DNA of 64,000 bases from RUG11198 sp036342255 (GTDB lineage Bacteria > Bacillota_I > Bacilli_A > RF39 > UBA660), in the NCBI GenBank assembly GCA_036342255.1, contig JAZAUS010000006.1:59698-123697 (forward strand). Direction: 5' to 3'. Below, in pieces: positions 8,252 through 17,283 of this stretch (positions within the stretch are counted from its first letter, which is position 1; the number at the start of each line of letters is the position of its first letter). Below the pieces are notes generated by a model, which ran no database searches, was not told the origin of the DNA, and saw only the letters and a list, made by a program, of their open reading frames with translations. A program made the translations under genes and the position numbers.

Positions 8252-9070
8252 ATGAATAATTATAAAGAAATAGAAAGAAGCATAATAAAAAAATTTCGTA
8301 AAGATATATGGCGTAATTTCATAAAAAGTATAACCAAATATGAATTAGTAAAACCCAATGATCATATAATGGTATGCATAAGCGGTGGCAAAGATTCATT
8401 TCTAATGGCCAAATGTTTCCAAGAATTAGATAAACATGGTAAATATCCTATAAAAGTAGAATATGTTGTAATGAATCCAGGATATAACACATATAACTTA
8501 CAATTAATTAAAGATAACGCTAAATTATTGAATCTTCCAATCCAAATATTTGAAAGTGATATCTTTGATATCGTATCAAAAACAACAGATGGTAATCCCT
8601 GTTATTTATGTGCAAGGATGAGAAGAGGTTTCTTATACAGTAAAGCACAAGAACTCGGTTGCAATAAAATAGCATTAGGACATCACTTCAATGATGTTAT
8701 TGAAACAACTCTATTATCAATGTTTTATTCATCAGAAGTAAAAACCATGATGCCAAAATTAAAAAGCGATAATTTTGAAGGAATAGAATTAATAAGACCA
8801 ATGTATATGATTCATGAAGAAGCTATAATAGCTTGGTGTAATTATAACAAATTAAATTTTATCAACTGTGCATGTAAATTTACTGAAAAAGTAGCATGCA
8901 ACGAAGATTCAAGTAAAAGACAAGAAATAAAACAATTAATAAAAGAATTAAAAAAGAATAATCCTAATATAGATAGAAATATTTTTACAAGCATGGAAAA
9001 CGTAAATCTAAATTGTATAATAAAATATAAAGAAAATGAAAAAGAACATAATTTCTTAGACAACTATTAA
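8252..9070 (+). CDS. TtcA-family PP-loop tRNA thiolation protein
   Basis: A 272-residue PP-loop ATPase. It has CISGGKDSFLMAK (about 45-57), CYLCARMRRG with the Cys pair, and GHHFNDVIETTLLSMFY, all typical of TtcA-like enzymes that bind an Fe-S cluster. A further Cys follows (NCACKF). TtcA makes 2-thiocytidine at position 32 of some tRNAs. Low-GC Gram-positives often carry a TtcA-like homolog of uncertain substrate, so the exact tRNA target is not claimed. It follows mnmA closely after AGGAGAAT. Confidence 0.8.
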   Translation: MNNYKEIERSIIKKFRKDIWRNFIKSITKYELVKPNDHIMVCISGGKDSFLMAKCFQELDKHGKYPIKVEYVVMNPGYNTYNLQLIKDNAKLLNLPIQIFESDIFDIVSKTTDGNPCYLCARMRRGFLYSKAQELGCNKIALGHHFNDVIETTLLSMFYSSEVKTMMPKLKSDNFEGIELIRPMYMIHEEAIIAWCNYNKLNFINCACKFTEKVACNEDSSKRQEIKQLIKELKKNNPNIDRNIFTSMENVNLNCIIKYKENEKEHNFLDNY

Positions 9071-9138
9071 AAAAACATTAAAAATATTTACAAATATCAT
9101 AAAAATATGATATTCTTTATATACAGGAGGTAATAACG

Positions 9139-9543
9139 TTGAGTTTAAAAGTAAGTAAAAAATATATATTGAGTATCGACGAATTTATGGATAATTTTTT
9201 AAGAACTCCATATACAGGAAAAAATAAACTAACCCATAAAGAAATGAAATTCTTCTTAAAAGAAAAGAAAAAGGACATTCCAAAAATAATTAGTTTTCGT
9301 AGAATAAAACAAGAAGATATTTTAAGGGGAAAGTATTTATTAGTAAAGGATGATGTAGGAAAAAAAATAGCCTATGAAAATCCACAAAAACTAGATTTGA
9401 TTCTTAATGAATTATTATTACAGCAAAGTGCAAAAGCTAATTCACATCAAGAACAGGCATCGATAGAATCAAAATTATTAGTAAAACCAAAGAAGAAAAT
9501 ATTATCAAAAGCAACAGTATTTTGTAAAAAAAATAAAGAATAA
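9139..9543 (+). CDS. Uncharacterised basic protein
   Basis: A 134-residue protein I do not recognise. It begins with TTG, six bases after a perfect AGGAGG, preceded by TTTACA and TATTCT promoter-like elements at 9087-9116. It is Lys-rich, with no membrane segment. A central motif (DIPKIISFRRIKQEDILRG, then KYLLVKDDVGKKIAYENP) looks like a small beta-rich fold, and the tail is basic. A nucleic-acid binding role is possible from charge alone. Confidence 0.6.
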   Translation: MSLKVSKKYILSIDEFMDNFLRTPYTGKNKLTHKEMKFFLKEKKKDIPKIISFRRIKQEDILRGKYLLVKDDVGKKIAYENPQKLDLILNELLLQQSAKANSHQEQASIESKLLVKPKKKILSKATVFCKKNKE

Positions 9544-9575
9544 TCATTTTTTTTGCGAATATATCAAAAAAACTC

Positions 9576-9604
9576 TTGCCAAATAAGCATTTTTATTATA
9601 TAAT
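9576..9604 (+). promoter_or_regulatory. Promoter of the tRNA operon
   Basis: TTGCCA and a perfect TATAAT are separated by exactly 17 bp. The predicted transcription start falls near 9611, the first base of an 18-bp palindrome. Confidence 0.8.
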
Positions 9605-9610
9605 GAATTA

Positions 9611-9628
9611 GTCATCTGTACAGATGAC
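9611..9628. promoter_or_regulatory. 18-bp perfect palindrome at the tRNA operon start
   Basis: GTCATCTGTACAGATGAC is fully self-complementary. It begins about seven bases after the -10 box and ends five bases before the mature tRNA-Leu. It could be a 5' leader hairpin that guides processing, or an operator at +1. Confidence 0.6.
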
Positions 9629-9633
9629 AAGAT

Positions 9634-9722
9634 GCCTGAGTGGCGGAATAGGTAGACGCACAGGACTTAAAATCCTGCGAGATTTAACCCTCGTGTCGGT
9701 TCAAGTCCGACCTTAGGCACCA
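9634..9722 (+). tRNA. tRNA-Leu (UAA)
   Basis: A class II tRNA with a long variable arm. The acceptor GCCTGAG pairs with CTTAGGC (one G-T). The anticodon loop CTTAAAA gives UAA, and CCA is encoded. First gene of the tRNA operon. Confidence 0.95.
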
Positions 9723-9726
9723 TAAC

Positions 9727-9819
9727 GGAGAAATACCCAAGTCTGGTTGAAGGGACCGGTCTTGAAAACCGGGAGGTCGTGAAAGCGGCGCAGGGGTTCG
9801 AATCCCTTTTTCTCCGCCA
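9727..9819 (+). tRNA. tRNA-Ser (UGA)
   Basis: A class II tRNA. The acceptor GGAGAAA pairs with TTTCTCC, discriminator G, CCA encoded. The anticodon loop CTTGAAA gives UGA, and the variable arm is long, as expected for Ser. Confidence 0.95.
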
Positions 9820-9826
9820 TTGTTAT

Positions 9827-9903
9827 CGCGGGATGGAGCAGTCTGGTAGCTCGCCGGGCTCATAACCCGGAGGCCGTTGGTTCAAATCCAGCTCCCGCAA
9901 CCA
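9827..9903 (+). tRNA. Initiator tRNA-fMet (CAU)
   Basis: The acceptor begins CGCGGGA and ends TCCCGCA-ACCA, so the 1-72 pair is the C-A mismatch that marks initiators. The anticodon stem has GGG/CCC next to the loop CTCATAA. Both are initiator hallmarks, so this is fMet and not elongator Met. Confidence 0.95.
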
Positions 9904-9908
9904 TTATT

Positions 9909-9985
9909 GGTCCGTTAGTCTAGAGGCCTATGACGTCTGCCTGTCACGCAGAAGATCACGGGTTCAAATCCCGTACGGACCGCCA
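9909..9985 (+). tRNA. tRNA-Asp (GUC)
   Basis: The acceptor GGTCCGT pairs with ACGGACC, discriminator G, CCA encoded. The anticodon stem TCTGC/GCAGA encloses CTGTCAC, giving GUC. Confidence 0.95.
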
Positions 9986-9992
9986 TTTTTTT

Positions 9993-10068
<76 letters not shown>

Positions 10069-10079
10069 TCGTAATGAAC

Positions 10080-10106
10080 AAACTAACTAGAAATAGTTAG
10101 TTTTTA
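10080..10106 (+). terminator. Terminator of the tRNA operon
   Basis: AAACTAACTA and its complement form a 10-bp stem with a GAAA tetraloop and a T tail. Confidence 0.85.
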
Positions 10107-10200
10107 TATTGTAAAGAAGTAGAATAAATAGGTCAAATCAACCCAAAAAAATTGACAAAAATCATAAATAGTATATAATTAAAATAAGAGGTGATTAGCA

Positions 10201-11880
10201 ATGTTAGAATATGCTAATGATTCGGTTATTAGAGCCTTAAAACAATATGATATGTTAGCAAAAAGTCTAAAACTAATAGCAGATTATGAACAGCGACAAG
10301 ATATAAGTCTACAAATGACCAAAATAATACAAAGAGTTTTAGAACTAACAAACAACATATATGAAAATAAATATTTAAAATTAGAGAATAAAACAACATA
10401 TCTAATGGATGATGAAAAAAATAGATTAATAGAAATAGTTAACTTAATTATAGAAAGAAAAGAATATATAAATAATCAAATTGCTAGTAACGAAGAGTTA
10501 ACAGGTATAACTATTGATCCAATAGGTGCTTTAGGTGAAGAAAAACTTAATGAATATCAAGAAGAAATAGATATTATTGAACAATATAAAAAAAATGCAA
10601 ACATAAACAATACTCTTAGAGAAGAATTGGCCCAATTAAATATAAGTATAAAAAAAGCTAAAGAAAAAATAGGTACTAACAAAATTGTAAATAGACAATT
10701 AGAAGATAAAATGAAAAGAATATTAAATAGAGCTATTGAAAAATTTTCATTAAAAGAGCTAAAAGAAAGAGAAAAGGAAATAGATTTAGCCTATACAGAA
10801 TTAGGGTATTCGCTAGAAAAAGCCAAAGAAAATGCCAAGATAGCTAGAAAAGAATGTACTTCAGAAATAATTCTAGAATGCGATAATATGTTATCTTCAA
10901 TTACTCTAGAATATGAAAGATATAAAGAAAAAAAATTAATTCTTCAGTTAATGGAAATATATAATGATGAAGTACATGATTATGATGAACTGCTTAATAA
11001 AAGAGAAAGAATAAATAAAATATTATCAAATATTACAAGCAGTGAGTTATACCAAGAAGTTGGTGAAGAATTAAACAAAGAATATGCTTCAATAAAATTA
11101 GAACAACAAGATAAAGCAACATTAAAAAGTTTAGAAGAAGAAAAAGAAAATAAAATAAGAATATTAGAATCAATAAAAGAAGAAAATGAAAGTGAGAAAT
11201 TTAGAGGTATCTTATCTCACTTGCTAGAAAATGAAAGAAAATATCAACAACAACTTCTAGAAAAGAAAAAGCAAGAAGAAGCTGAAAGACGTGCAAGAGA
11301 AATAGAACAAGAAAAAATAAGAAAAAGAGAATTTTTAAAACGTCAAAAAGCTTTAGAAGAAGAAAGAAAAAAAGAAATAGAAGAAAGAACTAAACAATTA
11401 TTGGTAGAAAAGAAAAATCCAATTTTGTTTACATCTAAGAACGAAAGCATCAATGAAAAAAATGAATTATATCATCATAGAAAAGAAACAAATATTAACC
11501 AAAAAATATATGATACTCCAAAAAAAGAAGTACAACCAGTAAAACCAAAAATTTATAAACCAGAGATTTATAAGCCAGAAGTACCAAGAACAATAAATGT
11601 AAAACCAAAAGATGATATTTTCTCAAGAAAAATAACACCTAAAAGAACTGATGACAATATTCCAGTTATCAAAAATAATAATTTAAGAAATGACTACATA
11701 TATGAGAAAAAAAAGACTAATTTATCAAATGAAATCTTCCCTAAAACAAAATTAAAAAAGGAAGAAAACATCTTTCCAGATTTTCCAGATATGAGTAGTA
11801 ATGACTCATTCTTTGACAAAGACGAACTAGAAGATTTAAACAACTACATGGAAGATGATACAAAAAAGAGTTGGTTCTAG
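10201..11880 (+). CDS. Large coiled-coil protein with disordered tail, related to the next gene
   Basis: Not a recognised family. The 559 residues have no signal peptide or membrane helix. Residues 1-330 are charged, helical and coiled-coil-like. A run of Glu/Arg/Lys follows (about 355-405, for example ERRAREIEQEKIRKREFLK), then a disordered Pro/Lys tail with repeats (PKIYKPEIYKPEVP). The segment LMEIYNDEVHDYDELLNKRE with INKIL after it resembles a segment of the next protein, so the two look paralogous. The gene ends just before the next one starts, and the operon lies upstream of yvcK-whiA. A structural or cell-division scaffold role is only a guess. Confidence 0.6.
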   Translation: MLEYANDSVIRALKQYDMLAKSLKLIADYEQRQDISLQMTKIIQRVLELTNNIYENKYLKLENKTTYLMDDEKNRLIEIVNLIIERKEYINNQIASNEELTGITIDPIGALGEEKLNEYQEEIDIIEQYKKNANINNTLREELAQLNISIKKAKEKIGTNKIVNRQLEDKMKRILNRAIEKFSLKELKEREKEIDLAYTELGYSLEKAKENAKIARKECTSEIILECDNMLSSITLEYERYKEKKLILQLMEIYNDEVHDYDELLNKRERINKILSNITSSELYQEVGEELNKEYASIKLEQQDKATLKSLEEEKENKIRILESIKEENESEKFRGILSHLLENERKYQQQLLEKKKQEEAERRAREIEQEKIRKREFLKRQKALEEERKKEIEERTKQLLVEKKNPILFTSKNESINEKNELYHHRKETNINQKIYDTPKKEVQPVKPKIYKPEIYKPEVPRTINVKPKDDIFSRKITPKRTDDNIPVIKNNNLRNDYIYEKKKTNLSNEIFPKTKLKKEENIFPDFPDMSSNDSFFDKDELEDLNNYMEDDTKKSWF

Positions 11881-11899
11881 GATAAAAAGAGGTGAAAAA

Positions 11900-13975
11900 A
11901 TGATACAAAACAATGATAGTAATAATAAAATAAAAGAAAATAAATATAAAATTCTTCGAATGAGTTTATTATTAGGAAATGGTGAAGATAGGGAAGAAAC
12001 AATTAGAAATTTTGAAGAAGCATCAAGAGAAATAGACGCTATGAATGATGAAGTATATTCAAATGATCTAAAAGAAAAATTCTATGATACTCTAACATTG
12101 GAAGAAGAAGAAAAGAAATTAGCAGCACTAGTTGATTGCATTGGAGGAAGAGTAGAGCAAAGAATGTCTTTACTAGAAGACTTTGCAAACGTAACAGGAT
12201 ATGAATTAACAAATTTACCAAACATAGAATATAGTGAAAGATTAGATGAATATAAAAATAGATTATCAAATATTAGAGAATACTTAAATAATACAAAACA
12301 TATAGAAAAACTAAGAATAGAAGTAGATAATCTAGAAAATGAATTAAATAGCTCATATCTAAATAAATCAAAAACAGAAGAACAAAACAAAAGATCAGAA
12401 TTAGATATGATTAATAGATACAACTTAATTGTTAGTAAAGTAGAAGAATTCAAAGGAACAAATATAAATAATGCTGAGAGTAAGTTAGCAGAAATAGAAG
12501 CTGTTGTAGAAGAAAGTAAAAAAAGTTTAGATATATTCAATAAATCTTATGCAACACTTAATCAAGCAGGTATAACATCAGAAGAAAAAGCAGAATATTC
12601 TTCATATGTTGAAAGTGCAAGAAAAGCATATTATACTAATAAAGAGTTAGAATTCTTAATTAGACTATTTATTATTATTAACAGCAAAAAAACAGAATTT
12701 AGTCAAATAATATTGAAAAGAAATTCAATTAACAATCTTATAAATGAAAGATTAAATTTAAGAAAAGAATTAGAAATAGATAAAGAAGACATTCTTCAAA
12801 GTATATATAGCTTACTTGATAGACAATATGAAGAAATATATGAGCAAAAAGATAATATAGATAAAATAGAACGATTAAATGCAGAAATAGAAAGCAGAAA
12901 AGAATTAGCTAAAGAATTAGAAAAAGATAATCAAAAAGCAGAAATAATATCTCTGTTAAAAGAATTTTGTCTTATAGAAACAAATGATGACGAATTAAAC
13001 AGTATAGCTGATGAAAATATAGATATAACTAACGAAGATATAACAAATTATATTGACCAAGATAATAAAGAAATCTTAGATGATAATCAACTAGAAGACT
13101 TTAGTTTTGAACAACCTAATGATATAAATGTTGAAGAAGAAACAACATCTGAAGAAAAAATAGAAAATGAACCAGTTGAAGATAATCAAGTTATATCAGT
13201 AACTGCTGCTGAAAAAATAAATGTTCAAGAAGCTATTAACAAATCAAATAGTGTAATGAGACGCGTAGGAGAAATGTTAGGAGTTAAAATAGAAACACCT
13301 CCAGCAACAGCAGAAAATATTGAAACTCCAACGAATCAAGAAGCCCAAGTTGTAGAAGATAAACCAATTGAGTCAACACCAACAGAAACAACTTCAACAC
13401 AAGAATCAGAATTATCTATGCCTGAACTTGGACCTTCAACAACAACACCTGAGCCATCTATTGAACCAGATACTCCAATATTTGATGATAATGTAGCCAC
13501 AACAGATACAACTCCACCAGTTGAATCAGCACCTGAAGAACCTAATGTGGATACTACAACAAATAGTACTGAAGACATAGATTTAACAAATAATATTTTT
13601 CTAAATAACAATTTTGATGCAGATCCAGAAACAAATTTAGAAAATCCAATAAATGAACAACCAATTAATACTTCATCTTCAACACCAGAAAATCCATTAT
13701 TTAATAGTGAATTTGCCAATAAAACTATAGATGATGTAATGGCTAACAATCAAGTGATTGAAGATAATCAAAATAATGATTTCTGGTTCTCAAATGAAGA
13801 AAAACCTTTAGATTTAAACAGTTTACCTGATATAGAAACCAATCCAGCATCAGAAGATTCAAATAGTAATCTCTTCTTTGGAAATGGAGAAGCTAATACT
13901 TTAGATTTTCCAAATTTAGAAGAACAAGTTGTAACAACAGAACCAGCTGAATCTACTGAAAAGGAGGCTGCATAA
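11900..13975 (+). CDS. Large coiled-coil protein with acidic Thr/Pro-rich tail
   Basis: A 691-residue protein of unknown function. The start is ATG 11900, eight bases after AGAGGTG; an upstream in-frame start at 11855 would overlap the preceding gene and lacks a site. Residues 1-370 are helical coiled coil, including FIIINSKKTEFSQIILKRNS followed by INNLI, similar in place and pattern to the preceding protein. From about 370 the chain is acidic and low complexity, rich in Glu, Thr, Pro and Asn, with no Cys and no membrane segment. It overlaps the next gene by one base (TAATG), implying translational coupling. Confidence 0.6.
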   Translation: MIQNNDSNNKIKENKYKILRMSLLLGNGEDREETIRNFEEASREIDAMNDEVYSNDLKEKFYDTLTLEEEEKKLAALVDCIGGRVEQRMSLLEDFANVTGYELTNLPNIEYSERLDEYKNRLSNIREYLNNTKHIEKLRIEVDNLENELNSSYLNKSKTEEQNKRSELDMINRYNLIVSKVEEFKGTNINNAESKLAEIEAVVEESKKSLDIFNKSYATLNQAGITSEEKAEYSSYVESARKAYYTNKELEFLIRLFIIINSKKTEFSQIILKRNSINNLINERLNLRKELEIDKEDILQSIYSLLDRQYEEIYEQKDNIDKIERLNAEIESRKELAKELEKDNQKAEIISLLKEFCLIETNDDELNSIADENIDITNEDITNYIDQDNKEILDDNQLEDFSFEQPNDINVEEETTSEEKIENEPVEDNQVISVTAAEKINVQEAINKSNSVMRRVGEMLGVKIETPPATAENIETPTNQEAQVVEDKPIESTPTETTSTQESELSMPELGPSTTTPEPSIEPDTPIFDDNVATTDTTPPVESAPEEPNVDTTTNSTEDIDLTNNIFLNNNFDADPETNLENPINEQPINTSSSTPENPLFNSEFANKTIDDVMANNQVIEDNQNNDFWFSNEEKPLDLNSLPDIETNPASEDSNSNLFFGNGEANTLDFPNLEEQVVTTEPAESTEKEAA

Positions 13976-14229
13976 TGAAAATAGAAGTAAATAAAATAAT
14001 AACCTTAGGAAATGGTGAAAAATATTTAGTAATAACTGCAGTAGAACATAATAATAATAATTACTATTACATAGCAGAATGTAATGAAGAAGAAGATAAT
14101 ATTAAAGATAATTATAAAATAGTTCAAGCAGTTGAAAAAGAAGGCAGAATACTAATCGAAGAAGTAGTTGGAGAATCAAATCTAAAAACTGTTTTACCAC
14201 TATTTGTCAATAAAATAGTAAATAATTAA
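13975..14229 (+). CDS. Small DUF1292-like protein
   Basis: An 84-residue beta-rich protein. The pattern LGNGEKYLVITAVEHNNNNY, then YYIAECNEE and a Leu-rich C-terminus, fits the DUF1292/YrzB type found in Bacillota; this is a memory-based family match. Function unknown. Its ATG overlaps the stop of the upstream coiled-coil gene, and an AAGGAGG site sits inside that gene's last codons, so the three genes form one operon. Confidence 0.55.
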   Translation: MKIEVNKIITLGNGEKYLVITAVEHNNNNYYYIAECNEEEDNIKDNYKIVQAVEKEGRILIEEVVGESNLKTVLPLFVNKIVNN

Positions 14230-14257
14230 GAAATAATAGATATTATTTCTTTTTTTT
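14229..14257 (+). terminator. Rho-independent terminator
   Basis: AGAAATAATA and TATTATTTCT form a 10-bp stem followed by T7, starting on the last base of the DUF1292-like stop codon. Confidence 0.85.
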
Positions 14258-14287
14258 GATATAATGCTAGTGAAAGAAGGAGATAAA

Positions 14288-15241
14288 ATGAAAAAAGTCG
14301 TAGTTTTAGGTGGAGGTACTGGATTATCAGTACTATTAAGTGGATTAAAACTATTTCCCATAGACATAACAGCAGTTGTATCAGTTGCTGATGATGGTGC
14401 ATCAACTGGCCGATTAAGAAAAGAGTTTAATATACCTGCCGTAGGAGACCTAAGAAAAGTTCTAGTAGCCTTATCTGAAGTAGAACCACTAGTAGAAGAA
14501 TTACTAGAATACCGTTTCAACACAAGTAGTGATTTAAGTGGTCATGCAACAGGTAATTTATTATTAACAGCCTTATTCAACATAACTGGTAATTTAACTG
14601 AATCGTTAAAAGCACTAAGCAAAATACTTAATATAAAAGGAAGAGTATTACCATTCACTGAAGATAATGCTATCTTAGTAGCCCATACAAAAGATGGAGA
14701 AACAATAGTAGGAGAAAGCAATATTACCAAAGCTTTTAAACAAATAGATTATATTGAATATCAAAACAAAGTTCATGTTACACCTGAAGTAAAAAAGGCC
14801 TTAAAAGAAGCAGATTTAATAATAGTAGGTATTGGTAGTTTATATACTAGTGTATTACCAAATATGTTAGACAAATCAGTTGTAAAAATAATGAAAGAAT
14901 CAAAAGCAAAAAAAATGTATGTATCTAACATTATGACTGAACATGGTGAAACCGATAACTATTCTGTTAGTGATTGTATAAATCAAATCAACAAATATGC
15001 AGGTGAGCCATTTATTGATGTCGTATTAGCAAATAACGGTACAATAAGTAAAGAAATACAAAAATTATATGATGTAGAAAAAAGCACTCCAATACCACTA
15101 GATAAAGAAAATTTAAAGAAAATGAATATAAAAGTAATCTCTGATAATCTTGTAAAAATAGTTAATAACCAAGTTAGACATGATAATATTAGAACTGCCT
15201 TAGATATCTTCACATATATTAATAATAGCGGTGATGTTTAA
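14288..15241 (+). CDS. yvcK: YvcK/CofD-like gluconeogenesis factor
   Basis: A 317-residue YvcK-type protein. The N-terminal nucleotide-binding motif VVLGGGTGLSVLLSGLK is followed by VADDGASTGRLRKEF and VGDLRKVLVALS, then GHATGNLLL and GIGSLYTSVLPN, all signatures of the family. YvcK binds UDP-sugars and supports cell-wall synthesis and growth on gluconeogenic carbon sources in Bacillus. The start at 14288 follows GAAGGAGAT; the upstream in-frame ATG at 14264 is too close to the terminator. Its stop overlaps the ATG of whiA (TAATG). The rapZ homolog that usually precedes yvcK is not here. Confidence 0.95.
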   Translation: MKKVVVLGGGTGLSVLLSGLKLFPIDITAVVSVADDGASTGRLRKEFNIPAVGDLRKVLVALSEVEPLVEELLEYRFNTSSDLSGHATGNLLLTALFNITGNLTESLKALSKILNIKGRVLPFTEDNAILVAHTKDGETIVGESNITKAFKQIDYIEYQNKVHVTPEVKKALKEADLIIVGIGSLYTSVLPNMLDKSVVKIMKESKAKKMYVSNIMTEHGETDNYSVSDCINQINKYAGEPFIDVVLANNGTISKEIQKLYDVEKSTPIPLDKENLKKMNIKVISDNLVKIVNNQVRHDNIRTALDIFTYINNSGDV

Positions 15242-16173
15242 TGAGTTTCTCAATGAATATTAAGGAAGAAATAAGTAGAACAGAAGAAAATAAACTAGAA
15301 AAAATAGCAGAATTATCATCGATTGTAAGAAATAGTGCCAAAATTAATAAAGGCATAGAGATTAATGTAGAAAACAACAGTGTAGCAAGAAAAATCTTTA
15401 AACTATTCAAAGACTTATATGACATAAATGCAAACATAACAGTAAGAAGAAGAACAAGTCTAAACAATAACTTAATCTACATTCTAACAATTAATAAAAA
15501 CTATAAAGATATTTTAAAAGATCTATCTATTTATGACTCCAATAATAATTATTTATTTACACCACGTGATTATATAATAAGTGATGATGAAAATACAAGA
15601 GCCTATCTAAGAGGCCTATTCATGACTTGTGGCAGTATAAATGATCCAAAAACAAGTAGATATCATCTAGAATTTATAATTGATAACAAAAAATATGCTC
15701 ACTTCATCCAAGAATTATTAAATAATTATGAACTTAACAGCAAAATAATACGCCGTGAAAAAAATTATATGGTGTATATAAAAGAAGCAGAAAAAATAAG
15801 TGACTATCTAAGAATAATAAAAGCCTATAATGGCGTAATGTATTTTGAAGACATAAGAATATATCGTGATCATAAAAATATGACCAATCGCTTAAACAAT
15901 TGCGAACAAGCTAATATCGATAAAATATTCTTAACAGCAAGCAAGCAAATCCAAGAAATTAATTATTTAAAAGAAAATGGCCTAATAGATATTTTAGATG
16001 ACAAATTAAAAGAAGTAATTAATTATAGAGTCAAATATCCCGAATATTCACTGAATGAACTTTCAAGTATTATGAGCTCAGAACTAGGTTATAAAATAAC
16101 AAAATCTGGATTAAATCATAGATTCAGAAAAATAAAAGAAATAGTTAATAGAATAAAAAATAAAACTATATAG
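15241..16173 (+). CDS. whiA: WhiA DNA-binding protein
   Basis: A 310-residue WhiA. The N-terminal LAGLIDADG-related part (MSFSMNIKEEISRTE, then ENTRAYLRGLFMTCGSINDP) is followed by a C-terminal helix-turn-helix (YPEYSLNELSSIMSSELG, then ITKSGLNHRFRKI). WhiA is conserved in Gram-positives, binds DNA and influences cell division and chromosome segregation. It is translationally coupled to yvcK, matching the yvcK-whiA order in Bacillus. Confidence 0.95.
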   Translation: MSFSMNIKEEISRTEENKLEKIAELSSIVRNSAKINKGIEINVENNSVARKIFKLFKDLYDINANITVRRRTSLNNNLIYILTINKNYKDILKDLSIYDSNNNYLFTPRDYIISDDENTRAYLRGLFMTCGSINDPKTSRYHLEFIIDNKKYAHFIQELLNNYELNSKIIRREKNYMVYIKEAEKISDYLRIIKAYNGVMYFEDIRIYRDHKNMTNRLNNCEQANIDKIFLTASKQIQEINYLKENGLIDILDDKLKEVINYRVKYPEYSLNELSSIMSSELGYKITKSGLNHRFRKIKEIVNRIKNKTI

Positions 16174-16192
16174 TAACACTATATAGTTTTTT
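16163..16192. terminator. Bidirectional terminator between whiA and the convergent gene
   Basis: A 12-bp perfect stem (AAACTATATAGT and complement) with an AAC loop spans the whiA stop codon. It ends in T on one strand and in T on the other, so it can serve both convergent genes. Confidence 0.75.
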
Positions 16193-17165
16193 AATATTCA
16201 AAATATTTAAGTTCCAATTCTAAATTACAATCTTTTCCCGTAACATAAGAATAATTCTTAAATACATCCTTAATCATCTTAATATTTTTTTTCTCAATTA
16301 TTAAATTAACTTTCTTAATAGTATCTAAAGCCTGTTCAATAGACATATTATATAAATCCCAAAAAGAATAATTATATTTCTCTTTCATATCACAAGGATG
16401 ATTCCATATTTTTCTATCTAAATTTAAATAATTCATATTAATATCATTATCAGCATATGATAATTCTTTAATTTTTATAAAACAATCAGGTCTTATAATA
16501 TCTAATAAAGAATAAATATATTTCTTTATTCCAAATCTATCATAATTAAACAAATAAAAGAATTGCCTCATCATCTTAACTGATTTATTATAAATCTTTC
16601 CAGTATCATACACATTATAGGTCTTACCAATAACATAATCAATACAATCTGTTACCTCTAAAGATATATTATAATTACCAAATATTTCTTTATGAATCTT
16701 AAATTCTTTAACATCAGTATTAGCCCTTTCCTTAATTAAATACTTATCTATACCATATTCCATATCCTGATGTTTACCATTATATTTATAAGTCCTCTTA
16801 TCACTTCTTTTATATTTACCAGTCTTATAATAAATAAAAGGATGAACATTCATATCAAGATAATAATGACATATATTACCATATAAAAAAGTCATAAGTT
16901 CTTTATTATTAGCATAATCATTATCAATAATATATTTAATAATATTAGTAAAGTATTCTCTTGTCCTAGTAGTATGAATCAATCCCTGCAATTTAGCATA
17001 ATATTTAGCCTTCTTACCAATTAAAAAATTATAAAACATAAAAGGATCTACTCCCTGCGAATATAATTTAAAATTATCTAAAGAAGAAATATTATTCTTA
17101 CTTTTTTTATCCAATTTATCATAAACATCACAAGCAAAATAACTATGTGTCATAGTACTTGGCAT
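16191..17165 (-). CDS. Zinc-dependent phospholipase C-like protein
   Basis: A 324-residue protein with the zinc-dependent phospholipase C/S1-P1 nuclease-like pattern: MTHSYFACDVYDKL, SQGVDPFMFY, HTTRTREYF, GNICHYYLDMNVHPFIYY with several His and Asp, and KHQDMEYGIDKYL. In this fold those residues bind zinc. No signal peptide is seen, so it is probably cytoplasmic and not a secreted toxin. It starts after TTAGGTGATAAA and has TTGTGT/TATAAT promoter-like elements on the minus strand near 17190. It is one of only two minus-strand genes here. Confidence 0.7.
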   Translation of the reverse strand: MPSTMTHSYFACDVYDKLDKKSKNNISSLDNFKLYSQGVDPFMFYNFLIGKKAKYYAKLQGLIHTTRTREYFTNIIKYIIDNDYANNKELMTFLYGNICHYYLDMNVHPFIYYKTGKYKRSDKRTYKYNGKHQDMEYGIDKYLIKERANTDVKEFKIHKEIFGNYNISLEVTDCIDYVIGKTYNVYDTGKIYNKSVKMMRQFFYLFNYDRFGIKKYIYSLLDIIRPDCFIKIKELSYADNDINMNYLNLDRKIWNHPCDMKEKYNYSFWDLYNMSIEQALDTIKKVNLIIEKKNIKMIKDVFKNYSYVTGKDCNLELELKYFEY

Positions 17166-17283
17166 TTTATCACCTAACTTCTATAATATAGATTATACCA
17201 TCTATTATATAATTGACACAACATTATAAAAAAATCTTTTAAAAAAACAAAAAATATAGTATACTAATATAGTAGGTGATAGC

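Noticed and set aside
12082..12540. Minus-strand reading frames inside the coiled-coil gene.
   Set aside because: They mirror codon bias of the plus-strand gene and have no ribosome binding site.
13336..13749. Minus-strand 137-codon frame.
   Set aside because: Low-complexity shadow of the Thr/Pro-rich tail, with no start signals.
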